This document shows, one piece after another, positions 35,501 to 47,578 of a DNA stretch of 64,000 nt; the stretch's first letter is position 1, and each line of letters opens with the position of its first letter. The position numbers and the translations under genes were made by a program. The notes beneath the pieces are model-generated. The model ran no database searches, was not told the DNA's origin, and worked only from the letters and a program-made list of their open reading frames with translations. This DNA comes from Geosiphon pyriformis (taxonomy: Eukaryota; Glomeromycota; Glomeromycetes; Archaeosporales; Geosiphonaceae), in NCBI GenBank assembly GCA_016748015.1, contig JAAOMT010000779.1:205882-269881 (forward strand), in the 5' to 3' direction.

Positions 35501-36962
35501 GAAAAAAAAATGAAAATGCTGATGGTTTGTTGCAGATGAGACAAATTTAAAAACATTCCAATCAAAAAATATAACAAAAGATGAATACACAAAAATATTA
35601 CCAACTTTAACATTTTATAAATACTCAACAGTTCAAAAAAAAATTATCTCAAAAAGAATAAAACTATATCAAACAACAGTCCAAATATTTTATTACTTAC
35701 TAAAATATACTTTATTAAAAAAACAGAAAGAATTCAAATTAACTAACCAGAGTAATTACAGAACCAGAGAAAGAAACAATATTATTCAACATATATTCTA
35801 ATCCAATAACAGAACATTTTTACAAAGAAGCAACCATAGAAAGAACCAGAAAAAGATACTATTGGTCATCAATGTATCCAAATATTATCTAATATGTGCA
35901 AAATTGTAATATTTGTTAAAAAAAAGAAGAAACAAAACCCAATGAGCCACTAAGACCAATTAAAATGAAACAACTATTTGATTGTATTAAAATTGACTTA
36001 GTTAGACCATTAATAATAACCAGCAAAGAAAACAGATATATTGCAGTAGCCATGAATTATTTTACTAAATGGCCAGAAGCAAAAGCCATTCAAAGAGCAA
36101 ATGCAGAATCTGTTGCCAAATTCGTTTATCAAGATTTGATTTGTTGACATGAATGCCCAAAAGAATTACTATTCAACCAAGAAACTCACTTTGTAAATAG
36201 AACATTAGCAGAATTAAGTCAAAAATTTGGAATAAAAAGACCATTATCATCACCATATTATCCATAAACCAATAGCTTAGTCAAAATATTCAATAGAACA
36301 TTGTGTGAAACAATTGCCAAAATCAGCCAAAAAAATTAAGACAAATAGAATTTGTTTATACCATCAATATTATTTGCTTATTAGACAATGAAGCAAGACA
36401 CTATACAAGCAATACTATTTAAATTAGTATATGGTAGAACAGCAACATTACCAATGAAAATAGAAGTCAGCATATATCCAACTGAATCAATAACAGAAGA
36501 CAATTTTCAAAAAACATTGTTAAAAAAAACATATGACTTAATAGAAACACTAAAAAACAAATGGTAAAAAGCAGCTGATAATATTCAAAAGTCACAAAAA
36601 AAACAAAAAAAAAGACACAATAACCAACTACTGAATAAACCAATTAATTCAGGATTGAAGACAAAGTATTTTTACATTATACCAAAGCAAAAAAACAATG
36701 AAGTGGAAAATTTGATTCCAAATAAGATAGACCATTTCATATAGAAGAAATTCTAGAAAATAGAGCTTATAAATTAAGATGGAACAACAAAATCTTAGCC
36801 AAAGCAGCACATAGTGATTGATTAAAACTATATCATCATATAGTATCATCATCCACCAATAATATTCTATAACTAGGAGTACAACAAATACTAGTTCAAC
36901 CAAATAAGATTCTATGAGATCTGAAACCAATCATAATTATTGAACCAAACATGTCAAATTAA
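32579..36962 (+). pseudogene. Pol of element 3: Cys-rich module to integrase
   Basis: Cys module at 32600-33060 (CLVCEE..., CNKLCQY, then CDHC), dUTPase 33125-33817, RT 34260-35060 with YLNN at 34747-34758, RNase H 35150-35500, integrase 35800-36962, ending IIIEPNMSN and TAA. Integrase shows all three catalytic acids replaced: AVAMNYFTKW for the first Asp, LLFNQETHF for the second, LVKIFNRTL for Glu. All three fit G-to-A change. Many CAA/CAG to TAA/TAG stops. Closest relative in the window is F1 pol, but it is much diverged. Confidence 0.82.
33125..33817 (+). CDS. Open Pol segment: dUTPase domain (element 3, F2)
   Basis: 230 open codons. A low-complexity Asn/Ser-rich linker (residues 10-45) precedes the domain. 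Motif 1 reads DAEFDLRY, motif 2 SKSSLVKKGINI, motif 3 KIINAGYIENI with the catalytic Asp changed to Asn, and motif 5 GISEFESTG. The fold is clear but the enzyme should be dead. That dUTPase is also in F2 shows the domain was gained before the two families split. Confidence 0.85.
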   Translation: MKSELQFNLNLNSNNNDDKKNGSSSVQNGNNNNNDLNSDSNSEQYIALFDLTKKQKLKWFSNNNENIMSECMHDTDAEFDLRYLGKEAIKLEPYLHTYIDLKVALEIPTMTMVQLASKSSLVKKGINIRKKIINAGYIENIIAMLQNDSEKTYILEPNKKITQAIFLLLVKIAQLISVGDREELRITVKGISEFESTGRKDIPVNMAEEEIVNKKEIISTFQLVFIPSYN

Positions 36963-36986
36963 ACAATCAAAAAAGTATATAAAGAC

Positions 36987-37624
36987 ATGGCATATGCAAC
37001 AAAAGCAACAAAAAAAATAGAAATATCTGATCATATTTACATCTTAGCTCAACAATTGTTTCAGGCCTTAAGTCAACAGCAATTAAACATGAAAATTGTT
37101 ATTAAAACACCAAACAAAAAGAAAAAAGTACACCATACCAGCAATCACAAAAACAATTAAAAAACTGGTCAAATAAAATAGTAGAGAAAGTAAAGAACAC
37201 TTTTGGGAAAATATCTATTATGGTTCTAACAGAAGAACTTTCAAAAAAAAATTGGAAACAATAGACAGAACAACTTCTAATACTATACTGCTATTATTAG
37301 TTGGGACAAAAGCTAAACATTTAGAAATTATATCTTGATAAAACCAAAAGAATATTCAATTAAAAAATAATACAGAATATTGAAAATATTATCAAAAAAA
37401 AGACAAATCTAATACTGCATATTAGAACAATCTATTGATTACACACAATATTTCAAAATTACCCAGAAATATTATTACATTCTAACATAAAAACAATCAC
37501 TATTAACCAATAGAAAAAAATAAACAATGCACAAATTAAAAATATAAAAAACAAAGTTGAACAAACAATATTAGAAAAAAAAATATTAAACTTAATTCAA
37601 AGTAAAAATTTTAATGGAGCTTAA
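36987..37624 (+). pseudogene. Accessory gene after integrase, element 3 (F2)
   Basis: It starts at ATG 36987, just after the pol stop, and ends TAA 37622-37624 about 20 bp before the LTR, the same place as the F1 accessory gene. It carries several stops and at least one frameshift. The alignment with F1 copies is loose but ordered: the AQQLFQALSQQQLNMKIVI start, a YYQLGQKLN patch for YFYIGKTLY, and IRTIYRLHTIFQN for LRAAFRLYDLFNT. Function unknown. Confidence 0.55.
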
Positions 37625-37643
37625 TATTAAAAGAAAGAGATAA

Positions 37644-38411
37644 TATTACTCATAAAAAAAATATATAAAGAAAAATAGTAAGAAAACAGATAGACCAATA
37701 GGAGAATAGTAGTTAGCATGTAAGCACATTGCTCAAAAAATTATAGCACATTGTTTGAGAATATAAGTAATCTTATAGAATCTAAATTATGTATATATAG
37801 TAAGAGTATTAAAAGCAGAAGAAGAAAATTACCAAGATCTTTTTATAACTACATCTTTATTAAAATTTATCAATATCAATAAATAATTATTTACTATCTA
37901 AATCACTTTCTTCTACTATTAATACTTCATGTTAATAGTATCAAATACTTAATCACACTGAAACAATAGCTCTTGATCACAGCTATTGATGGAATATTAA
38001 TTTTATTGTCTTGGCTTATATTTTATTTCTTTAATTTTCCTTTGTATTTTATTTTTTTTGTTGTTTACTAATTGATTAAGAATTAAACACTAAGTTATTA
38101 ACATCAAGAATAGTCTGATAAAAGACCCAGAAATAAGAGTAGGGAACTTGAAAATTAAGGATAGCTTACCAGAAAGACACAACTGCCAGAATAAACCAGC
38201 CACTATGCTGAAGAAAAAAATTTGACAGAATTGCAATTTTAAAAGACTACTTATAAAACAACAATTAAATCTCTGTCCATTACACAAAAAACTTCAATCC
38301 AAACTCTTCAGATCACAAAAATCTTTAGAGACTACTAACATAGTTCAGCTATTGAGCACCAAGTTATGGATTTGTTATTTGATTTAAGACCCCAAATAAT
38401 CACTTGTAACA
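37644..38411 (+). repeat. 3' LTR of element 3
   Basis: 768 bp, from TATTACTCATAA (TG changed to TA) to CACTTGTAACA. It is preceded by the purine tract AAAGAAAGAGATAA. Confidence 0.88.
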
Positions 38412-38611
38412 ATATTTACTACAACATAACTACATCAAATAACTGGTACAGAATTGGCTATTTCACTTATAAGCCCAGTAATTCAAATTATAAGAAATAA
38501 TTTAAAGATAAATTCAGTTATTAGAGATTTAACTGTTTCCAGAAAACGTGAATTTACAGTTAACAAACATTAATAACATTCAAAAAAAGAGACCAAAAAC
38601 CTCTAGTAACA
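38412..38611 (+). repeat. F1 solo LTR, right part
   Basis: It continues from 26479: ATTTACTACAACATAAC..., TATAAGCCCAGTAATTCAAATTATAA, and the end CCTCTAGTAACA. Confidence 0.85.
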
Positions 38612-39922
38612 ATATTGTTAATAAATATTACTGTTCACAATCTTTTTGGTTTGGTTTTATTTTATAATAAGAAAATATGTCTTATTATTCATAATTTTGT
38701 TTCATATATATAAATATATTGTGCTATTATGTGCTTTAATTTTATTATAATTAAAAATACCATTATTTATTTAACTTTGGTTTTTAAGAGTATAAGCTTA
38801 ATTTGGATTAAACTTTCTAATTTACTATGTACTAAATATAAAAAAAACAGTTATATATTCAATATCTGTAAGCCAAATTTAAAATTTTCTGGTCAAAATT
38901 TAAAAAAACTTTTTAAATTTAACAAAAAACATTTTGCTTATATTTATTTAAAAAAACAAGTTTTTGTGTTTTGTTAATAGTATAACTTAAGCTTTTGTAG
39001 TAAGTAATGTTTTAAAAAAAATTTAGTTTATGTTGTTTACAGATATTTTTTTAGTGAAATTTTTACTTAACAATTTTAATAGTATTTCAATAATTTTAGC
39101 TTTGATTTTTTATCTAAATATTCTAAAGCATTCCATAGAACTTCTGGCTAATTAAGTTATTAAGATTTTTTATAGTTTAAATACTTTTTGTTCCCAATTA
39201 TTATTGCCAAATATTAAAATAACACTTATATAATATGCTAATTCAGAAATAAACTTGGTTATTAAAGTGATATTACAATCTTTTATGTTTTATTTAATGC
39301 AGTTAACATGTTTTAAAATATTTTTTTTAATGAATTCAAAGTTTTAATTGCCAAAATTGATGGTTTAAAAACTAATATAGTGGTTTTAAAAGATTTAATA
39401 AAATTAATCTTAAATAAATTAAAATTTTTTTGTTTAAATAGTGATATAATATTTTTTTTTTATCTCTAATGAATAGTTTAATTTGAAAAATAGCTACATA
39501 TAATATTAAAAAAAATAAATATTTTTAATAATAAAATAATATTATTAAATAGTATAAAGAATTAAAAAATAATATTTTAATTATTATTAAAATTAAGCTT
39601 TGTTTTAATATTAAATTGTGGATTGTAAATAAATTTACTAGTATAAAAGTATTTATTTTTGGTTTAAATACAAAATATTTAAATGTAGTATTATATTAAT
39701 TGTAAATAAATATTTGGTTAAGCATATTTTAAAAATTTCAGAGATTTTTGGCAAATTTTTTTGATTAATTTTTTATTTTAATTTTTTTTTGGTATTTTTT
39801 AAATTTTTTTATGTTTTTTAATTATGTTTAATTTAGAATTATAACAAAAATTTTTTATTTGTAATTTTTTTTATTTAAATTTTTTGACTTGTTTAATAAT
39901 ACAATTAATTTTTTTTGATATT
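38612..39922 (+). pseudogene. LINE-a ORF1 end and endonuclease, heavily AT-mutated (segment 3)
   Basis: Plus-strand translation, with stops: FNKKHFAYIYLKKQ near 38920 matches LINE-b SQDCIYLANIYKRKQ. VLIAKIDGLKTNIVVLKDLI (39341-39400) matches VLITKIDGLESKMVGLKMLV at 44790-44880. Then KLWIVNKFTSIKVFIFGLN near 39600 and LVKHILKISEIFGKFF near 39720 fit the AP-like endonuclease of ORF2. It is cut by LINE-b at 39923. It is the same LINE copy as segments 1 and 2. Confidence 0.62.
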
Positions 39923-40052
39923 TTTTTTTATTATATTTAATGAGCAAGATCCAAACACTGTCTAGTACAATACATTAAGTAATTGATCTAAACTAGATGT
40001 GAATCATGCATTTTCTACATGTGACCAACCATTTAAGCTGATCAGGACAATG

Positions 40053-43000
40053 TTACACACCTATATAAACAGAAATAGGATTCTCAATATCCAAAAAAAA
40101 CAAGTAAGACTTACAAAACCCAAAGCCAGTACCAAATGTCTCAACAATACCAAGCAACCTAACCACATCAGCAGAAAGCATTAAGAGCAGTTCAAAAACT
40201 GAGACCAGAGCTGAATTATTATGTGATATTAGTCCATTTTTTTCTATGAATGCATAATGTTTTGCATGGACAGCCCAAATCTCATCTCTGAAAGCAAAGC
40301 AGAAATTATGCACAAAGTCCATAATCTTCTGACCAGCAATCTTTGAATTTTCAAAAACAGACATAGTCTTTTGTAGCCAATCATTAAAAACAAAATCTTT
40401 ACAAAGAATTATACACACTGCCATATTCAAAACACAGAAGAATAGCAACTAAAACACACATAAAGAAGAGTAAGAAAGACCAGAAAGCACACTCTAAGCA
40501 ACTACATAAACATTCAACAATCAATGGCAAACAAAATCATCAACCATGTAAAAAAAAACATGATCTAAAATCTCAATATTACCACAATACAGACACAACA
40601 CACTAGAATAATATCTGTCATACAGGTGTTTTCAAACAACAACTGGCAGCTAATGGTGTAAAGTCTTCATAAAATATATATAGACACCAGCAGTTGACCT
40701 ACTAGTAAAACCAGTAGCCATGTACAAATCGAGATGCCACATCATAGATAAATTAGACCAATCAACATCAAACAACAAATTACTATTCAGAACTTTAGAA
40801 CCAAAACTGACTTCTTAATATGCACAATAAATAGACCAAAAGATACCACAAACAAAATGTCTAGAATTGTCAGAAACAACATTGCCATCAGCCATAATGT
40901 AACATTCATCTAACTGGAACAAAAGATACCAAAAAGAAAGAGAAGCCATATTAGCAAGTATGTCCATATATACATTACCCAACACATCTAAATGCTCTTT
41001 AACCTTTTGCCAATAAATGTTTAAGTTTTTATTCTGAACAATATTTACTATGTGCTAACATTCAACCCAATACTAATTCCAAAAATCTGGATATACAAGA
41101 CCCAAATCCAATATATATACATCCAAAGTAGTCTAACTATCTGTAAAAAAACAAACCAAGCTGAAAAAGAGAACACACTTGAGAGCCAGCACAATAGCCT
41201 GCAATTTCACTAGAATAGAAAACATCAGATCTGAAACTCTGACCCCCAAACTCAGGTCAATATTCTTAAAATAAACTACTGTACCAGCCTTAATATTCAC
41301 ACTCCCCAAGTTCTTTAAAGAACTATTAGTATAAACAGAAAGACTATTAGCTATAACATTTAACAAATAATTGTGTACAAGCCTAAATTCACCAGACTCT
41401 AAAACATTCAAAGATCTAAAAACACCCAAAAAAGTCAAGCAAGTGAAAGAAGAATTCACATCATTAAGAAAGCTAACAGAATGCCCAAACCAGTCAGGAA
41501 TAGAGCCATGCAGATCTAATCTTTTTCAATGCTTGAAAGTTTTCCAACTAAAAACAGAATCATTCTTACAGTAAAGCTGTTCCACAAAAGCAATGTCATA
41601 GTGCTGAAGAGATAGGAGAAACTTAAAAAATTCAGACTTGCCAAGAACTGACAACATAGGAGTTCTATTACAAAAACGGAAAAAATTGTTCATATAATTA
41701 CCCAAAGACAACTCACACCCAAGAAAAATACAAACCATACCTGCCAAAAAATTATTAGAAGCATTGACCCTAATATGAGCAGGAGAGACCAAAGAGTAAA
41801 GTGGACTCCAAGACAAAACTTGCAAGTCATGAGACTGGTACAAAAACAAACAACCCAAAATTCTAACAGAGTTTGCAAAATACACTATAGAAGCCACTTT
41901 GTTTTCAGCCTAGATCTGCTCAAAAGTTTTCAAACCATACAACAAAAAATAACAGAGTGTATCATTGGGAAAATCAAGAGACAAACTGGATTTCAATTTC
42001 AAGTCTTTACAGATTAAAGCATCTTACTTATTGCACACATTAATAGGAACAAAGCTAAATTGTATTTTGTAGCTAACAATAGAATGGAGAACTGCTAACA
42101 CCAGATATAAAAATTGCTTATCAGAAACAGCCTTTTTCAGAACAAAATTGGCAAAAAAATAGACATCAGAATGTGTCTTAGCCAAACTAGGCTTTGACAA
42201 ACTCTCAGTTGATAAAAAGATATCTAAGTAGTGATAAGATTTGCTTTTTTTGGTGATAAAAATAGGTGAACCACTGATTGACAAATTAGAGCAATCAACT
42301 CTGCAATTAATAGGAATAACTACTGTCTTGTCATTATTGATAGAAATGTTATTGATTCAAAAAAATTCACTAGTCACATTAAAAATGTGTTGGGTTGTAG
42401 TTTGGCTGCTATCTATTCAAATTGTATTATCAACAAAAGCACCAGCAGTAAGAAAAGATGTCAATCCAGCTTGAGATTTCAAGCAACCTATTCTGGCAAC
42501 ATAATAAAAGTTCAGCCTATATCCATATATACTTTCCTGTTTCTTGACCTTACACAAAAGGGGATCATAAAATATGCACCAAAAAAGTGACAAGAACACC
42601 TCTCCTTGGTCTAAACTGTCATGCACTTGATATTTATCTGTCAACCCAAAATTTATCATAATCTTATTGACACAATTATTGTGAATGCCACCAAAAAATC
42701 TAATAAACTTGTCACATATTTTTATCCTAACCAAGCTTCTTCTAAGATGTTCTCACCCAATAGAGTCATAGGCCTTTTTTATGTCTTGTAAGACCAACCA
42801 AAGTTCACAATTCTTCTTCAAAGCATTCTTAACAACCAAACCAACAGCAAAGATAAGAGATTGCATTGTCATATTCTTTAAAACTGAAAAATTGTCCCTA
42901 TGCAAAACATCAAAAATACTACATGCCAACAAGATCCTGTTTGAGAGAATTTTAGAAAAAATTTTATGTGCTGTCTCAATTAAAGCAATTAACCAAGTGT

Positions 43001-44750
43001 TAGTAAGAACATCTTTCCACTTATAAGGCTTAGGGATCATTAAGATCCAAGCTTTTTTTCAAGCTTGGAATACTGATTCACAAGACAAACAAGAGTTCAA
43101 AATCACCAAAAGCATATCCAAAACTGTCTTGTCATAATGTTTTCAGAGTTTATTTGAGATCCCAGAAAGACCAGCAGTCTTACCATCAGACAAATTAGAA
43201 ACCACACCAAACAGCTTATCAAAGCCAACTGGATCCATTATATTCGAGAAAGTATCATCAAAAATGTACTCCAAAAGCTGATATTGACAAAACCACTCAT
43301 CAGAAAAATTAGCTTCCACTCCACACTTTCTAGTCCAGTTTTCTATTATCAAGTCTACCTCAGTCTTAACCAGTTTAAGTTTCAGAATCAGTTCATCCTT
43401 GACAACCAGATAGTCTAAAACCACTCTTCAAAAAGAATGCTTCAGCACACTTCTGATTGTATGACCCTTATCAACTGCAAAATTTTCCATTTTTTTATTA
43501 ATAACTGACCTAATTCTTGACTCTTTAGCTCGTAAAGACTCAGCAAGCTTGAAGACATAATAAGATTTTCTTACATTGAAAAAAGCCGAACACACATGAT
43601 CAAAACTTACACTAAAGTCTACAAGATCCTAAATAACTAAAGTTTTGTCACTGTTCAAAGAATTTTAGCATTTTATAAGAGAAACAAACCTGTCAAGACT
43701 CTTTTCATAAGAAGTCCTAACAATTTTTGAAACTAAAAGCTCCAATTTATGAATCTTAGAAGAATTTCTGGTGAAAACATCATCATAGCTCTTGAACCAT
43801 TTTTTTTGAATATTTTATTAGCCAAAAAAGTTATTATTTTGTGAACAATGTTTTATATTACACTCAGATCTGAAAACTTCATAAAGACTGTAAACTTGTC
43901 AGAAAACATTGCTATATTGGCAGCTGTAACTATTTTGAAATCATTTTACTTCATATCATCAGCACCCTTAAAATCAAATTTTTATCAGTCTCTATTAGCC
44001 TGCTTGCAAATAGAGTTTAACTGCATATCTAAAAGCCCACTTAAACTCACAAACATAAAAACTGCTTGGTGATTAGTGTCAAAATGTTCACTGACATTTA
44101 TAATATTGTAATCCACCACTGCATTAACCAAATTTGAAAAGATAAACACATAATTAATAGTTTTTTCCACACCTTTTGAATTTTTCTATGTTGAGTCTTT
44201 TGCAATTGGACTTTCTAACAAAGAATTGACCAGTCTCAAATCAAGACATTTCTTGAAACTCACACATCTGCAGGAACTATTCTTATTAAAATTCTCATTT
44301 AATATAATAAAAAAAAACTCATTTACAGTCTTAACTATCAAAAAAGTGATATTACCAGCCTGAGAAAAACAAACAGCCAAAGAAGCACCAGCATAAAGCC
44401 TCAGAATCAAAACAGAAAGTCTATTCTTAAAAAGCAACTTGACAAAAAAAAGCTGGCCAGACATCACAGCAACCTTACATATATGACAAGTCAAAAAAGC
44501 ATTTATGATGATTGCTACCTCTGTACCAAGAAACTTTTGTTCAATCCAGATGAAAAAACTCTAACCTCACTAAACTTATTCTTAATCTATGGTCTACAGT
44601 TAGACCTCAACTTTGTTTTTGTGACTATCAAAACCAAATTTCCAGAATCTCTATGCCAATGGACAATGTTCTTCTGCTTGACAGAAACATTAATGCTACA
44701 AACATTATACATAGCAATTTTTCACACAAAATTACTCATTGAGAAGTAAG
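40053..44750 (-). pseudogene. LINE-b ORF2: endonuclease, reverse transcriptase, RNase H, zinc finger
   Basis: Order on the minus strand: AP-like endonuclease 44720-43900, where the GDFN box reads NENFN and the last box FDTNHQAV (Asp to Asn); linker 43900-43430; RT 43200-42030, beginning MIPKPYKWKDVLTNTW, with the catalytic FVDD read as FVDN near 42430; RNase H 41460-41130, with TDGS read as TNSS and ELQAI as KLQAI; a C-terminal Cys/His finger LCLYCGNIEILDHVF at 40559-40600; end about 40053 (PISVYIGV). Long open pieces are separated by stops and shifts. It is a LINE of the class with an endonuclease upstream of RT and a C-terminal RNase H, and is dead. Confidence 0.82.
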
Positions 44751-44769
44751 GGGAGCTGATGAACCCAAA

Positions 44770-46587
44770 CCAAAGCACAAGTGATTCAACTTTTCCAAAA
44801 CTGATTCAACTAACATTTTCAAACCCACCATTTTGGATTCCAACCCATCTATCTTAGTAATCAAAACCTTAGAACTACTCAAGCTAAAGTCAGCAACTGT
44901 ATCTGCAATAACCAAAAAAGAGGAGACAGATAATGTTAATATGTTATTCAGGACCATATCCAAATCCAAATTAGAAACCAAAGATGCTTGGGCAACTGGA
45001 GAGAACACATGAGACATATCTGTCAGGAGCATCATTTCTACAAAGCTCAGTTTTTTTATGATAATAAAAACCTGATCTGACAAAAGTTCTAAAGAGTGTT
45101 CTAAAAAAGCCAAATAATCAACCAAACAGGGATTATTAAAAGGATTGGAGATCATTGAAATGGGTTTTGCACCTGAAAACAAACCAGCACCAAAAAAATC
45201 TGATGAGATTATACAAGAAGAAGAGCCACCAGCAATCTGGGTCCAAGTTTTGCCACTGAAAAAAACTGAATAAGCAATAAGTGCCTGTTTCCTTTTATAA
45301 ATGTTGGCCAAGTAAATACAATCTTGAGAAGTTACCACCTGTTTACCATGACAACCAGAATTTCCACCTACTGTATAATCAACAGATATATGACCAAATT
45401 GTTTATATTAAGCACAACAGACCAAAAAAAACCCAGTCCAATGCAAATTTACACTCTTATAAATTAAAGTAGAACCAATAGCAGCCAATTTAGATGCTTC
45501 ATTAGCAAAACACATTATCACACATCTATCACACATATATAAACTGAAATTATGACCAATGTAACAAGTTTTCCCATTATATGATTCTAATAAATCAGAA
45601 AGATCATGAACTGTAGTTCCAATTGGAAGAGTATAAAGCAAAGCCCAATGTAAATCTCTTGATACCTATAATTGTTTATTTCCAATTGCCTTCATAACAT
45701 AAACAGAATCTTTTTTCATAAAAACAGACCACTTAGCTGTGACAAAATCAGCTATTTCAGATGATTCAAACTCCATTAAAGCTTTTTGCTATAGGCCAAT
45801 TAGTTGTATCTTGATTAATACAACCTTTTTAAACTTAAAAAAACAGACTTTACAGCCAATTTAGAAAGATCAACTAAGATCTTCTTAACAATTACTTTCT
45901 GATTTGATTGGCTGTTTATCTTTTTTAGATTATTATTAACAAGAATTTTCTTACAGATTGTTAATTTCTTTGTCTTATTCAGACTAGATTCAGATATAAA
46001 AAATAATCTAATAATACCAGAAAATTTTGAGAGAGTTGAAGCTCTTTCAAATCCATTAATACAATAAAAATTTTTTTTTACAGTCATTAATTTGTCAATA
46101 ATAGTCTTTTTAAGTACTGCTGAAATTTCAATATCAAGTGCAAAAGATTTTGTCGAATTGAAGCTCTATTTTTCCGGAACATATGACTTAAGTGACAGCA
46201 ACTAATTGGGCCTAATAACTATATAGAAAGAAAGTTTCAGTGCATTATTGTCATTATTCATATGTTTAAATGCAGGTTGCTTTGGTGAGTTGCCTAGCAT
46301 GTACATCTGCATACGAGTTTTTCTTGGTATTGCTTCATTCATATTATTATTATTACCAGATTCTGCATAACTGGTTTCTTTGGCAACTGTGTTTGCCATA
46401 TTTTTGACATCCAAGAGACTGCTTATACTGCTAAAAACACTGCCAACTTTGCTTTTCCAGGACACCACAGGCTTGACACTGACACCACCAATATCTTCTA
46501 TGTTTAAAGGGCCAGTAAACGAGTCAACCATATTATCAGTTATAAGTTTTTTTGGTTTCTTAAACAATAGACCATGAAAATACACAC
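44770..46587 (-). pseudogene. LINE-b ORF1, main part
   Basis: Open pieces at 46587-46202, 46087-45815, 45641-45408 and 45338-44770, with one frame change near 45800. The zinc-knuckle position reads CCA-stop-YKQFGHISVDY where a CCHC box is expected. The C-terminal part (45338 on) looks helical and ends KVLITKIDGLESKMVGLKML. ORF1 would be the RNA-binding protein of the LINE. Its first codons lie beyond element 4 at 56525-56650, where the reading WSSGKKKTYVNSVYF joins at the duplication ACAC. Confidence 0.72.
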
Positions 46588-47578
46588 TGTTACCAGAGGT
46601 TTTTGGTCTCTTTTCTTGAATGTTATAACTGTCTGTTGGTTGCAAATTCACGTTTTTTAGAAGTAGTTGAACCTCCAATAACTGAATTTATCTTCAAATT
46701 ATCTCCTATAATTTGAACTGCTGGGCTTATAAGTAGAATGGCCAATTTCTTGCCAGTTACTTTATGTAGTTACATTGTAGTAAACATCAACTCTTTCCTA
46801 AAAATTGCTTGTCTAGAAGCTCACTAAAAATGTGTAGTTACTTTGCTGTGAAAGTCAACTCTTTTACAGGAATCTCATCTGTAGACTACCTTAATGATTA
46901 TAATAAGAAAATAAAAGAAAAGTAAAAGAAAAGTAAAAGAAATTGAATTCTGTCAAGGGAAACGTTTTCTATTCAGGCCTGGAATTACTAACAGTTTACT
47001 GAAATTGGTAGCTAATCAATTTTAAAACATTAGTTGGGTTTTGGAAATTTTCCAAATGCAATAATTAAAAAATTTGGTTTTTCAAATTATTTGGTATTTA
47101 TTTCTTTTTGTGTGTATAGGAATGGTTCTAAGTAATAAATTTAAAGTAAGATACATTTTCTTGAAGAGAAAAGCTCTTCTTTTATACAACTTGTTGTAAT
47201 ACTAGTCTATAAACTTGCACTTTTTCTCTTTGCTCAAATTTCAGCGAACTAAAGATACATTTTGATGGACTACAAGTTATTTCGCTGAACTATTGATTAA
47301 TTTGGGTGAACTATTCATAATTTCGGCAAATTTCTATAAATTTCGGCGAATTTCTTATAAATTTCAGCAAATTTTTGAATGTTAAAAAGTTCAGGGTATT
47401 GTGTAATTTGATTATTCTACTTTTTGTTATACTAATTAGATTATTTAATTGAATTGTGATATGTAATAATTGATTAAATAATAAATGATAATTTGAAATG
47501 ATATTAATATACTAATTAGTTATAGGAATTATAAGAGTAATTTCATGCTAATTAATAGCTAAAATTCTACTGGTAACA
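46588..47578 (-). repeat. 3' LTR of element 4
   Basis: 991 bp, from TGTTACCAGAGG to CTACTGGTAACA. Confidence 0.92.

Larger units (their letters stand above)
26480..38411 (+). mobile_element. Element 3: Ty3/gypsy LTR retrotransposon, family F2
   Basis: LTRs at 26480-27298 and 37644-38411 share the CTCATAAAAAAAATATATAAAG start. The order is primer site, Gag, protease, Cys-rich module, dUTPase, RT, RNase H, integrase, accessory gene, purine tract AAAGAAAGAGATAA. It is inserted in an F1 solo LTR (flanks ATGT and ATAT). Two solo LTRs interrupt the Cys-rich region. The copy is densely mutated: RT reads YLNN, integrase reads N, N and K at the D, D and E positions, and stops are frequent. Confidence 0.9.

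Noticed and set aside
34747-36300. APOBEC-like editing of cDNA as the source of the G-to-A changes
   Set aside because: Coding-strand C-to-T changes (CAA/CAG to stop) are as evident as G-to-A, which does not fit one-strand editing.
36987-37624. The accessory gene as a retroviral-type envelope gene
   Set aside because: No signal peptide, no membrane segment and no cysteine pattern in any of the four copies. Only its position resembles env.
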